Positions 42,853-52,901 of a stretch of 64,000 nt of DNA are shown here, in pieces. A program made the translations under genes and the position numbers. The stretch covers positions 744,001 to 808,000 of the forward strand of contig NZ_JABWGO010000001.1 in NCBI RefSeq assembly GCF_013363995.1, in the 5' to 3' direction. Every line of letters begins with the position of its first letter. Position 1 is the stretch's first letter. The notes under the pieces were generated by a model that was given only the letters and a program-made list of their open reading frames with translations, made no database searches and was not told the origin of the DNA. This DNA comes from Nonomuraea rhodomycinica (GTDB lineage Bacteria; Actinomycetota; Actinomycetes; Streptosporangiales; Streptosporangiaceae).

Positions 42853-44115
42853 TCACGCCGGTCGTTCGGCGAGGATCCGCCAGGCGTGCGGGCCGACGAC
42901 GGCGGGGTCGTGGGCGCCGCGGTCCGGGGCCAGCGGCGTCAGCCGGGAGACGTCGAGCGGGAAGCGGTAGGCCCGGTCGTCGAGGTTGAGCAGGGTGACC
43001 AGCGCCTGCCCGCCGGCGCTCGACCTGAGCGCGGCGGCCCGGTTGGTCAGGTGCTCGACGTCCGTGCGGGCCCGCACCAGCCACGGGTGGCGGCGGCGCA
43101 GGCCGACCAGGTCCTGGTGCAGGCGGTAGACCGGCAGCCCGTACGGGGCCAGATCGGCGGGCGTGTCCGGGAAGGCGGGGCGGATGGCGTCGTCGCCGCC
43201 CTCGCGCTCCTCCTTCAGCCCCTCGAACGCCTGCTCGTCACCGGAGTACAGGCTCGGGACCCCGCCCACCGTGAGCAGGATCGCCAGGGCGTGGCCCAGG
43301 TGGCGCCGGTCGTCGAGCCGGGTCGCGAGCCGGGTGACGTCGTGGTTGCCGGCGAAGGTGAGCGGGGTGAACGTGGCGAGCAGGTCGTTGTGCCGGTCGA
43401 GGGCCCAGGCCAGCTCGAACAGGTTGCGGTCGTTGAGGGAGCTCCAGATCGCCTTCCACAGTTCGTACTGGGTGACGGAGTCGAGGCCGGACTCCTTGAC
43501 GTACCCGGCGTAGTCGCCGTGGATGACCTCGCCGGCGAACCACGCGTCGGGGTGCCGCTCGCGGACGCCCGGCAGCACCTCGCGCCAGAACGCCGGGGGC
43601 ACGGCATAGGCGGCGTCGAGCCGCCAGCCGGCCGCGCCGCGGGCCAGCCAGTGGCCGAGGACGGCGGCGACGTGGTCGCGCACCGCCGGCTGGTCGTGGT
43701 CGAGGGCGACCAGGCGCTCGTGGCCCTCGAACGTGTCGTAGCCGTCCGGGCCCTTCCTGAACCAGGACGGGCCGCCGGTGAAGGACCTGCCGACGTGGTT
43801 GAAGACGCCGTCGAGCACGATCCGCAGCCCGCGCCCGCGCGCCTCGGCGACCAGGGCGTCGAAGTCGGCGTCGTCGCCCAGGCGCGGATCGACGCGGAAG
43901 TGGTCGACGGTGTCGTAGCCGTGGGTCTCGGAGGCGAAGACGGGGCCGAGGAGGAGGCCGGAGCAGCCCAGCTCGACGGCGTAGTCCAGCCACGGCAGCA
44001 GCCGCCGCAGCCGGTGCCGCACCGGCTCGCCGGGCGGCGGGGCGACGGCGGGGGCCCCGGTGAAGCCGAGGGGGTAGACCTGCCAGAGGATCGCGTGGTC
44101 ACTCCACGTCGGCAC
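42853..44115 (-). CDS. GH13 alpha-amylase family glycoside hydrolase
   Basis: This 420-residue cytoplasmic enzyme lacks a signal peptide. GH13 regions are LRIVLDGVFNHVG (region I), AAGWRLDAAYAVP (region II, nucleophile Asp), WFAGEVIHGDYAGY (region III, acid Glu) and TFAGNHDVTRL (region IV, transition-state Asp). ILLTVGGVPSLYSGDEQAFEG follows. The compact size fits a small oligo-glucosidase or cyclomaltodextrinase-like enzyme; the substrate is unclear. GTG 44115 has GAGGAG upstream. It overlaps the FUSC gene by 17 bp, so the two are likely cotranscribed. Confidence 0.93.
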   Translation of the reverse strand: MPTWSDHAILWQVYPLGFTGAPAVAPPPGEPVRHRLRRLLPWLDYAVELGCSGLLLGPVFASETHGYDTVDHFRVDPRLGDDADFDALVAEARGRGLRIVLDGVFNHVGRSFTGGPSWFRKGPDGYDTFEGHERLVALDHDQPAVRDHVAAVLGHWLARGAAGWRLDAAYAVPPAFWREVLPGVRERHPDAWFAGEVIHGDYAGYVKESGLDSVTQYELWKAIWSSLNDRNLFELAWALDRHNDLLATFTPLTFAGNHDVTRLATRLDDRRHLGHALAILLTVGGVPSLYSGDEQAFEGLKEEREGGDDAIRPAFPDTPADLAPYGLPVYRLHQDLVGLRRRHPWLVRARTDVEHLTNRAAALRSSAGGQALVTLLNLDDRAYRFPLDVSRLTPLAPDRGAHDPAVVGPHAWRILAERPA

Positions 44116-45235
44116 GGGTGCTCCTCACTGTGTCGGGACGGCTCGCGGCCCGATCCGCGCGGTCGTCTTCCTGGTCGCGCTCGTGGGCCTGCCGCTGGTC
44201 CTGCTGGTGCGGTTGCTCTCGGCGGCGTACTGCCCAGGGAAGGTAGCCGAAACCCAGGGCGAGCGCGCACCCGATGGCCGTGTCGGCGATCCGGAGGCCC
44301 GCCAGGCCGGCGGGGGCACCCCCGGTGAGCAGCAGGACCAGGGGGGTCATCACGGCGGCGTACAGGGCCGGGTGATGCTCCTTGACCGCCGGGCGCAGCC
44401 CGGCCAGCCCGGCCACCACGAGCGTGAACGGCCAGGCGGTCAGCGCCCACAGCGGCAGGGCGGCCGCCGCGAGGGCGCCCGCGGCGGTGCCGGCGGCCCG
44501 CTCGACGGCCCGCCGGGCGGCGCCGGTCAGCTGCCGCCGCACCACGATCACCACGGTGACCGAGATCCACGACCCGGTCGGGTGCGGCCAGAGCAGGGCG
44601 ATCCCCTGGGCCGCGCCGAGACAGGCGGTCAGGCGCACGGCGTAGCGGCGGCTCGTGGCGCTCCACGCTCCCCGCCGGACGCGCCTCACGAACGACGCGC
44701 CTCTCCGGCGCGCCGTGTCCCCCGTCGCGTGTGTCAGGGCCCGCTGCGGAGGGTCGTCCGCCCTGCGCGCCAGAGCCAGGGCCAGGGGCAGCGCCAGCAG
44801 GACTCCCCACGCCACCCCCGCGGCCACGACGGCGGCGACCGCCGCCGGGTGGCCGTTCCGGGCGGGGCCGGTCGTGATGACCATGAACGTGACGAAGCGG
44901 GTGGTGAGCTCCGCCATGGGACGGCTGAGCCCGCCCGCGAGGGCCGACACGGCCGCCATCAGCACGAGCGCGACCGCTCCGCCCCATCCGTGCCCGGTCA
45001 CGGCGGCGCCCGCGAAACCGGCGGCGGCGACGGCGCCCACGGTGCTCGCTGCTCCCCGCAGGATCGCCCCGGCGGATGCGGTGCCGTCTCCCTGGCTCGC
45101 GGCCGAGGGGACGCCGGTGGCGGCCAGTGCTCCGACGGCGGCGAGCGCGCCCAGCGCCGGTCGGCCCGCGGCGACGCCCAGCGCGACCGGCCCGCCCACG
45201 CCGAGCGCGGCGACGGCCATCCGCATCCAGATCAT
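44099..45235 (-). CDS. FUSC-family membrane exporter-like protein
   Basis: This 378-residue protein starts at ATG 45235 (MIWMRMAVAALGVGGPVALG). Two groups of hydrophobic helices are separated by a charged loop: residues about 5-155 and 195-340. WPHPTGSWISVTVVIVVRRQ, RAVERAAGTAAGALAAAALP and PLVLLLTGGAPAGLAGLRIA, then DTAIGCALALGFGYLPW, match the FUSC/aromatic-acid exporter domain. The C-terminal tail is highly charged (QHEQ-rich). It is divergent to a MarR regulator, the usual arrangement for an exporter induced by its substrate. Confidence 0.85.
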   Translation of the reverse strand: MIWMRMAVAALGVGGPVALGVAAGRPALGALAAVGALAATGVPSAASQGDGTASAGAILRGAASTVGAVAAAGFAGAAVTGHGWGGAVALVLMAAVSALAGGLSRPMAELTTRFVTFMVITTGPARNGHPAAVAAVVAAGVAWGVLLALPLALALARRADDPPQRALTHATGDTARRRGASFVRRVRRGAWSATSRRYAVRLTACLGAAQGIALLWPHPTGSWISVTVVIVVRRQLTGAARRAVERAAGTAAGALAAAALPLWALTAWPFTLVVAGLAGLRPAVKEHHPALYAAVMTPLVLLLTGGAPAGLAGLRIADTAIGCALALGFGYLPWAVRRREQPHQQDQRQAHERDQEDDRADRAASRPDTVRSTRADVE

Positions 45236-45245
45236 ACGCAGAGCG

Positions 45246-45290
45246 TACCAATTATCGGGCGTTCTGCTGCTGCGTTGGCCCAAATTGGTA
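45246..45290. promoter_or_regulatory. MarR operator pair TACCAATT / AATTGGTA
   Basis: Perfect 8-bp inverted elements at 45246-45253 and 45283-45290 in the 73-bp divergent spacer. The right element sits inside CCAAATTGG (45280-45288), itself a palindrome. Two sites about 37 bp apart would allow a regulator to control both directions. Confidence 0.6.
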
Positions 45291-45308
45291 AGTGATAGCG
45301 TAGCGACC

Positions 45309-45788
45309 ATGGAAGAGACCGAGCTGCACGCGACGGCCGCCTCGCTGCGGCGGGCCGCTGTCGGGCTCGCGCGGCGGCTGCGCGACGAACGCACCGCCGA
45401 GGCGCCGGGAAGGCTGGCGCTGTCGTTGCTGGGGCACCTGCGCAGGCACGGCGCCATGACGGCGGGCGAGCTGGCGGCGGCCGAGCACCTGCAACCACAG
45501 TCGATCACGCGGGCGCTCGCGTCCCTGGAGGAGGGCGGCCTGGTCCGGCGCTCCCGCGACGCCGGCGACCGCAGGCGTCACCTCATCGTCCTGACCGACC
45601 CGGGCGCCAGGGCGCTCACCGACCAGGTGAGGGGCGGCGACGCCCGGCTGGCGGAGGCGATGTCCCGGGCGCTCACGCCGGAGGAGTGCCGTGTCCTCGG
45701 GGTGGCGGCCGACCTGATCGACCGCCTCCTCACCGACCAGCCGGACGGCCCGCCCCCGCGCCGTACTCAGAAGCCCGAAGGCGCGTGA
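45309..45788 (+). CDS. MarR family transcriptional regulator
   Basis: This 159-residue protein has RLALSLLGHLRRHGAMTAGE, LAAAEHLQPQSITRALASLE (recognition helix), EGGLVRRSRDAGDRRRHLIV with the DxRxxxh wing motif, and ALTPEECRVLGVAADLIDRL in the dimer helices. It probably represses the divergent FUSC-GH13 genes and itself. Its stop codon is the first member of a run of GTGAGC-containing repeats. Confidence 0.93.
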   Translation: MEETELHATAASLRRAAVGLARRLRDERTAEAPGRLALSLLGHLRRHGAMTAGELAAAEHLQPQSITRALASLEEGGLVRRSRDAGDRRRHLIVLTDPGARALTDQVRGGDARLAEAMSRALTPEECRVLGVAADLIDRLLTDQPDGPPPRRTQKPEGA

Positions 45789-45893
45789 GCCCGTGACCTT
45801 GCGGATCCGCGGGCCCGTGAGCGCAAGGACCCCTGCGCGCCGTGAGCCCAAGGGCCCATGAGGCGGACCCGTGAGCGCAAGGGCCCGTGAGGC
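45784..45893 (+). repeat. Degenerate GTGAGC repeats after marR
   Basis: CGTGAGCGCAAGG-like elements begin near 45784 (spanning the marR stop), 45826, 45841 and 45870 with irregular spacing. No gene is supported in 45789-46183. Confidence 0.6.
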
Positions 45894-46048
45894 CGAGGGC
45901 GGCCCCTCCCCGTGAGGCGCCCGGCCTTCAGGATCCGTCGCGACATCTTCCGGCTCGCCTGCCCTTCCTCTCCCCGCGACCGGGGCGCCGAGGGCTGCCC
46001 CCACTCGCGGGCCGACCCTCGGGCATCCCGCCCTGAGGCGGACATGAC

Positions 46049-46083
46049 GACGCCCGCCGTCCCCTGAGGGATCGGCGGGCGTC
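46049..46083 (-). terminator. Terminator downstream of lon
   Basis: GACGCCCGCCG (46049-46059) pairs perfectly with CGGCGGGCGTC (46073-46083), loop 13 nt with an inner CCC/GGG. It lies about 100 bp past the lon stop. Confidence 0.7.
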
Positions 46084-46183
46084 GATCGAGATGTCCCCGC
46101 CACCGGGAGACGCCCTCCCCTCGGCCACGAGAGGAGCGACGTCCCGGAGGGCGGCGGACGGTCCCGGCCGCGGGAGCCGGGGG

Positions 46184-48556
<2,373 letters not shown>

Positions 48557-48571
48557 GCGAACTCCCAAGGG

Positions 48572-48590
48572 TTGAGTTATACAGACTCAA
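48572..48590. promoter_or_regulatory. HAIR-like element TTGAGT-N7-ACTCAA (HspR operator)
   Basis: It matches the HspR inverted repeat CTTGAGT-N7-ACTCAAG at 12 of 14 positions with exact spacing. A minus-strand -10 (TATAAC) lies inside it, 15 bp upstream of lon. HspR control of lon is established in Streptomyces. Confidence 0.85.
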
Positions 48591-48724
48591 TTCATTGGAG
48601 CCCACCGATGTTCCCTTCCTTGCCGATGTTCGCTCACAGCGATCGTAATCATGTAAGCACGAGCGTGGATGCGCGGCGCGCCGCCGGGCGAACCCTCGCC
48701 TCGGCGGCGCCGGTCAGGCGCCCG

Positions 48725-49273
48725 TCAGCGCCGCCCGCCGAACTCCCAGTCGTGGACCTCGATGCCGGCGTACCGGTCGGGGGTCAGCACGGCACGGGCC
48801 GCGTCCGGGTCCGGCGCCCGCACCAGCGCCGCCGTACCCAGCCAGGCGGCGCCGTCGTCGGACAGCAGCGGCCCGTACGCGATCAACTCTTCCCCGCCGG
48901 ACGGCGGGACGACGTCGGCGGCCTGCCCGGAGCCGAGGCCCAGCACCAGATAGCGGTTGCCGCCTTCGCGGCCGCCGGGGAAGTCCCACATGGTGCGGCC
49001 CAGCACGTTGCGCCATCGCCGCACCATCACGTCCCGGTAGACACCGGCCTGGTAGTTGGGCTCGTCGAAGACGAAGGCGCGCGCGGCGGCGACATCCGGC
49101 AGGTCGAGGATGTGCACGCTGCCGGTGGCCGTGTCGTCCGCACGGGAGAAGGTCGGGCCACGGGCGATCATCTCCGCCGCGAAGCGGTCCATGTAGGACC
49201 AGTGCTCTTCGAGCAACGCGTCGCGCAGCGCGCCGGAGCCTGGACGATCACGGTGATAGCAGAAGAATTCCAT
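48725..49273 (-). CDS. YciI-like protein, two-domain
   Basis: About 182 residues from ATG 49273 (MEFFCYHRDRPGSGALRDAL). The first half has EEHWSYMDRFAAEMIARGPT, then HILDLPDVAAARAFVFDEPN, the YciI alpha/beta fold with a conserved His. The second half (GGNRYLVLGLGSGQAADVV to VHDWEFGGRR) looks like a second YciI-type module with RAPDPDAARAVLTPDRYAGI. Members are small dimeric barrels of mostly unknown function, sometimes dehalogenase or hydrolase-like. The start could be 49291, but neither start has a good RBS. Confidence 0.78.
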   Translation of the reverse strand: MEFFCYHRDRPGSGALRDALLEEHWSYMDRFAAEMIARGPTFSRADDTATGSVHILDLPDVAAARAFVFDEPNYQAGVYRDVMVRRWRNVLGRTMWDFPGGREGGNRYLVLGLGSGQAADVVPPSGGEELIAYGPLLSDDGAAWLGTAALVRAPDPDAARAVLTPDRYAGIEVHDWEFGGRR

Positions 49274-49507
49274 GCCGAAGGTACCTACCATGAAACGCGG
49301 CCACGGCCCCCGTCCAGCGACCATGGCTTCGTGCCCCACGTCCGTGGAGCACGCTCCCAAGGAGACCGAGTTTCCGCCCAACGCAGTCTCAGGCGCGACA
49401 GGCCCGGCCGGGGCAGCGGTCCGAACGGGGCAGCGGTCCGAACGGGCGGCGCCCGGCCGAGGGGGGCGGCTCCAACAAGGCCCGCCGGCACGGGCCCTCA
49501 ATGGAGC

Positions 49508-49690
49508 CGCGCCCGGCCACAGCGGCCGTTCAAGGACTCCCCCCGACCGCAGCGGCCGTTCATGGACTCCCGCCCGGCCGGAGCAGCCGTCCAAGAACTC
49601 CCGCCTCTCCAGAGCGGCCGTTCAAGCAGCCCCGCCCGGCCGGAGCGGCCGTTCAAGGAGCCCCGCCCGGCCGGAGCAGCCGCTGGGAGG
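49508..49690. repeat. Six-copy 30-31 bp tandem repeat with internal dyad
   Basis: The core AGCGGCCG (AGCAGCCG in two copies) recurs at 49521, 49551, 49582, 49613, 49644 and 49674. The consensus unit is about CCCGCCCGGCCGGAGCGGCC followed by GTTCAAGGAG. The mostly 31-bp period is not a multiple of three, so it is unlikely to be coding. GGCCGGAGCGGCC is a partial palindrome. A two-copy 16-bp repeat (GGGGCAGCGGTCCGAAC type) precedes it. There are no spacers, so it is not CRISPR. Confidence 0.8.
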
Positions 49691-49726
49691 ACTTCGTCCC
49701 GGGCAGGCCGGTGTTCAGCCGCGGCT

Positions 49727-49912
49727 CTAGGCTGGGCCCTCCTCCCGCGCTTCCTCCACGTCACCTTCGGCCGCGGGTTCGCCGGTCTGGTCGTGCGCAG
49801 GAGTTCGCCCGGCATGCCGGTGACCGAGCAGATACGCTGAGTAGCTGTTCGCCATCGAGGAGGCGCCGGCCTCATGAGGGGTGACGAACATGGGGAACTG
49901 GTGTTGAGTCAT
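49727..49912 (-). CDS. Small orphan peptide of 61 residues
   Basis: ATG 49912 has GAAGG 9 nt upstream. The product begins MTQHQFPMFVTPHEAGASSM, continues ANSYSAYLLGHRHAGRTPA and ends in an acidic, Gly/Glu-rich tail (EGDVEEAREEGPA). It has no membrane segment, no Cys and a lower third-position G/C than neighbours. I recognise no family. A leader-plus-core peptide, a small regulator or a chance frame are all possible. It is flanked by the tandem-repeat array on one side and an AT-richer stretch with a large hairpin on the other. Confidence 0.45.
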   Translation of the reverse strand: MTQHQFPMFVTPHEAGASSMANSYSAYLLGHRHAGRTPAHDQTGEPAAEGDVEEAREEGPA

Positions 49913-49954
49913 GTCGAGTCGCCTTCGTTGTGCGTGACGGGGCGCCGACGGGAC

Positions 49955-49998
49955 GAGGGGGACGACTCCTGCTGCAACAGGAAGCCGCCGTCCCCCTC
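49955..49998 (-). other. Two-stage hairpin in the leader of the small peptide gene
   Basis: GAGGGGGACG (49955-49964) pairs perfectly with CGTCCCCCTC (49989-49998), and inside it TCCTG pairs with CAGGA around CTGCAA. It lies 43 nt before the ATG on the minus strand. It could be an attenuator or an isolated terminator. Confidence 0.5.
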
Positions 49999-50029
49999 GC
50001 CTCCCCGCCGGGGAGCCGGGAGACCCGGC

Positions 50030-50340
50030 GCAAGATGATCAATCATCCGATTTCACGTCATTCATCGAACGCGAATATGAATTGCGTTCACGTTCGACTC
50101 GGAGAGCATGGGGCGCCCTCTCGATCGAAGCGTACATAACATCAACACCGCCTCGCGCACGTACTCGTGAATCAAGCTCGGATCAATTTTCTCCCAGGAT
50201 CGTACTGGTCCCGACCCGCTTCGCCGTCCAACAACGCGCGCACCGAATTAAAGAAACGCGGCGATTATCCGCTTTCAAGAAAAAGGCGGTTTGCGCAATA
50301 CCAACACCGCTTCTATCGGGAAATTTCCGGTTTCAGGCGC
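50030..50340. other. Lower-GC intergenic island without a recognised gene
   Basis: This roughly 300-bp part is visibly A/T-richer than the rest of the window (for example runs AATATGAATTGCG, GAATTAAAGAAACG and AAGAAAAAGG). An open frame of 85 codons (50167-50424, +) has ordinary composition, no clear RBS and no recognised motif. The stretch probably contains the promoter of the minus-strand peptide and may be of foreign origin. Confidence 0.5.
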
Positions 50341-50376
50341 GGCTGGCGGGGCAGGCAGCAGGGAGCCACAGGTTTC

Positions 50377-50434
50377 ACGACACTGTGTCGTCATCCTCTT
50401 GACGAGACGGCCGCAGGTTTGTGACACTGTGTCA
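50377..50434. promoter_or_regulatory. Two related palindromes upstream of heme oxygenase
   Basis: ACGACAC-T-GTGTCGT (50377-50391) and TGACAC-T-GTGTCA (50422-50434) share the core GACACTGTGTC. Their centres are 44 bp apart, about four helical turns, and both follow a GTTT. The nearer one ends 29 bp before the GTG start. They look like paired sites for a TetR-type repressor, possibly the one encoded at 51178. Confidence 0.65.
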
Positions 50435-50463
50435 TGAAACACTGGTACACGGTGGGGTGAAGT

Positions 50464-51111
50464 GTGACGTCGTTCTCCGAAGCGCTGAGGAACGCCACGT
50501 GGGGAGACCACGAGGCGGCCGAGGGCGAGAGCTATCTCAAGGAGCTCATGGGCGGGCGGCTGAGCGCCGCCGAGTACGGCGAGATGGTCGCGCAGCACCA
50601 CTTCGCGTACGCGGCTCTCGACGGCGTGTCCCGCGAGCTGGCGGACCACCCGGTGGCGGGCAGGTTCGTGTTCCCCGAGCTGTACCGCGAACCGGCGCTG
50701 GAACGCGACCTCGCCACCATCTACGGCGACGGATGGCGCGACCGGATCGCCCCGTCCAAGGCGACCCGCACCCTCGTGGCCCGGATCGAGCAGATGGCCG
50801 GCTGGCCCGGCGGGTACGTCGCCCACCACTACACCCGCTACATGGGCGACCTGTCGGGCGGGCAGTTCATCCGGATGGAGCTCCAGCGCATCTACGGGTA
50901 CGCGAAGGGCGGCGGGGTCGACTTCTACCTGTTCGACCAGGTGGGCAGCCTGCCGAGGTTCAAGCGGGAGTACCGGTCGCGGCTGGACGCCTTCGGGGAG
51001 ACCCTCGACGAGCGGGAGCGGGAGCGCGTCATCCGTGAGGTGAAGCTGGCCTACCAGCTCAACACCGAGGTCCTGGCCGAGCTCCTCGACGCCGTCCGCG
51101 CGGTCGCCTGA
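50464..51111 (+). CDS. Biliverdin-producing heme oxygenase
   Basis: This 215-residue helical enzyme opens heme to biliverdin, CO and iron. It has the proximal heme His in LRNATWGDHEAAEG (residue about 17) and the distal-helix motif TRYMGDLSGGQFIRM (about 130-145), with VDFYLFDQVGSLPRFKREYR near the C-terminal helix. It likely serves iron acquisition or heme detoxification. GTG start with GGGGTGAA upstream. Two palindromes precede it, and a TetR gene follows 66 bp downstream. Confidence 0.94.
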   Translation: MTSFSEALRNATWGDHEAAEGESYLKELMGGRLSAAEYGEMVAQHHFAYAALDGVSRELADHPVAGRFVFPELYREPALERDLATIYGDGWRDRIAPSKATRTLVARIEQMAGWPGGYVAHHYTRYMGDLSGGQFIRMELQRIYGYAKGGGVDFYLFDQVGSLPRFKREYRSRLDAFGETLDERERERVIREVKLAYQLNTEVLAELLDAVRAVA

Positions 51112-51165
51112 CGGCGGCACGTCTCCGGCCGTACGTTCGCCCCTTCCCGTGGCGTACGCGCGGCC

Positions 51166-51171
51166 TACGAT
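51166..51171 (+). promoter_or_regulatory. -10-like TACGAT
   Basis: It ends 6 nt before ATG 51178, consistent with a leaderless message for the TetR gene. Confidence 0.5.
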
Positions 51172-51177
51172 GGCCCT

Positions 51178-51783
51178 ATGCCCCGGATCTCCGCCGCCAC
51201 CATCGGTGAGCACCGCGCCCGCACGCGCGAGCGCATCCTCCAGGCGGTCTCACGACTGTCGCGTGAGCAGGGCATCGACGCGCTCTCGATGACGGACGTG
51301 GCGCACGAGGCGGGCATCACCCGGACCGCGCTCTACAACTACTATCCCGACAAGGCGGCGCTGCTGCTCGCCTTCACCGAGCAGGTCACCGGCTACTTCA
51401 TCGAGAGCTACGAACGCGAACTGGCCGACGGGGCCACCCCGGCGGAACGGCTGCGCGCGTACGTGCGGCTCCAGCTCGCCGGCCTCGTCGCCCACCCGCA
51501 CCCCGGCCCCGCCGACCTCGGCGCCGCCCTCGGCCCGGACGCCTACCAGCGGCTGGCCGAGCACGTGGCGCCGATGCAGCGGATCCTCACGGAGATCTTG
51601 GAGAGCGGCGCCGCGTCGGGCGAGTTCGAGGTGCCGGACGTGACGGCGACGGCGCGCATGGTGCTCGCGGTGATCGGCGCGGAGCGGGTGCCCCTGGTGA
51701 GCGGGGCGATCACCGTGGACAGGGCCACCGAGCTGGTGTCGGACTTCGTCCTGCGCGCACTCGGCAGCCGCCCTCCGCGCTGA
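51178..51783 (+). CDS. TetR family transcriptional regulator
   Basis: This 201-residue protein has the helix-turn-helix in residues about 10-60: RTRERILQAVSRLSREQGID, MTDVAHEAGITRTALYNYYP and DKAALLLAFTEQVTGYF. The C-terminal ligand domain is ordinary in length. It lies just downstream of heme oxygenase on the same strand, with its own probable promoter. It is the best candidate to bind the GACACTGTGTC palindromes upstream of that gene, perhaps sensing heme or an iron-related ligand (inference). Confidence 0.92.
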   Translation: MPRISAATIGEHRARTRERILQAVSRLSREQGIDALSMTDVAHEAGITRTALYNYYPDKAALLLAFTEQVTGYFIESYERELADGATPAERLRAYVRLQLAGLVAHPHPGPADLGAALGPDAYQRLAEHVAPMQRILTEILESGAASGEFEVPDVTATARMVLAVIGAERVPLVSGAITVDRATELVSDFVLRALGSRPPR

Positions 51784-51923
51784 CCGCCGCCCGCTCCGGA
51801 CGGCCGTTTCGCACGGACCGCACGGTCCTAGAGCTCCCCGAAGGCGGTCGGAGGCGGGTCCGGCGCCTGATCGGGACCGGGGCCCGGAGCCGGACGGGGC
51901 AGGGTCGGGGGGCGTGGGCGGGC

Positions 51924-52901
51924 TCAGGGCGCGGTCCGCTGCCGGGAGGGGGCGGAGTCCCGCGGCCGGTGCGGCCAGCCCGCGGGGATGCGTTCCAGGA
52001 CTCCGCCCGCGAAGGTGTCGTACAGACCGAGCGGCTCCAGGTGCACGTAGCCGATGTGGCAGTCGCACACCGCCAGCGGGCAGGGGCGCGGGCGGAGCGC
52101 CGCCAGCGCCGTTCCGTCGTACAGGTTGCCGAGGCGTCCCCGCACGAAGTGGCAGCGCCGCACGTCGCCCTCCCCGTCCACGGAGATCACGCTCTCTCCG
52201 GTACGGCACGGCAGTCCGAGGCTGGGATGCGGGTCGCGGCTCACGGCGAAGAGGGGGTCCAGCGCGGCCCAGTCGGCCGCCTCCTCGTCGGTGTAGAGGC
52301 GGCCTTCGGCGGCGTTCACCCACAGGTAGACGCCGCCGGGCAGGTCGGCGCGCAGGCGGCGGGCGGCGTCGAGGTGCTCCGGGAGGCCGACCACGCCCAC
52401 GCTGTACCGCACCCCCCTGCCGGACAAGTCATGACATTTCTGGATGAAGCGGTCGTGGGACACCTGGCCCGGGTGGTAGGTGGCCCACAGGGCGAGCGTG
52501 TCGAGGTCCGCCTGGTCGAGCCAGTCCGTCCGGCCACTGAGGTTCGTCTGGATGGCGACCCGGGGCACGTGGGCGAGACGGCTGAGCCGCAGCATGGCGC
52601 GCCGGTACCACGACCGCACGAGACCCTCGCCCCACGGGGTGAACAGCACGGAGACGCTGAAATCCTGCTCCGACACCCACCGGACGAACCGCTCCAGCGC
52701 CGCCCGGTCGACCCGCAGCTGCTCGGGTGTGTCGCGTCGCTTGGCGAACGGGCAGTAGGGGCAGTCGTAGTCGCAGCTCGCGAGGGGGCCTCGGTAGAGG
52801 ATCGTCAAACGCGCGGGCCCGGCGGCGGAGGACTGCTCGTGCGGGCCGCCGGCTGGACGGTGCGGGAGGCGGTCAGCGGTGGTCAGGTCAGCGGTGGTCA
52901 T
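51924..52901 (-). CDS. STM4011-family radical SAM protein
   Basis: This 325-residue protein has ILYRGPLASCDYDCPYCPFA with the CxxxCxxC cluster motif (about residue 43), and VRWVSEQDFSVSVLFTPWGE, RVAIQTNLSGRTDWL and ISVDGEGDVRRCHFVRG along the barrel. The later cysteines (RPCPLAVCDCHIGYVHLEPL) suggest a second metal site, but this is a guess. The gene name comes from Salmonella STM4011. The reaction is unknown. ATG 52901 overlaps the upstream STM4012-type gene by 14 bp, and it is the last gene of the operon. Confidence 0.88.
   Translation of the reverse strand: MTTADLTTADRLPHRPAGGPHEQSSAAGPARLTILYRGPLASCDYDCPYCPFAKRRDTPEQLRVDRAALERFVRWVSEQDFSVSVLFTPWGEGLVRSWYRRAMLRLSRLAHVPRVAIQTNLSGRTDWLDQADLDTLALWATYHPGQVSHDRFIQKCHDLSGRGVRYSVGVVGLPEHLDAARRLRADLPGGVYLWVNAAEGRLYTDEEAADWAALDPLFAVSRDPHPSLGLPCRTGESVISVDGEGDVRRCHFVRGRLGNLYDGTALAALRPRPCPLAVCDCHIGYVHLEPLGLYDTFAGGVLERIPAGWPHRPRDSAPSRQRTAP

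Noticed and set aside
49508-49690. CRISPR array
   Set aside because: Units follow each other directly with no variable spacers, and there are no cas genes.
50167-50424. 85-codon open frame in the AT-richer island
   Set aside because: No RBS, no motif, and it runs into the operator region of the heme oxygenase gene.
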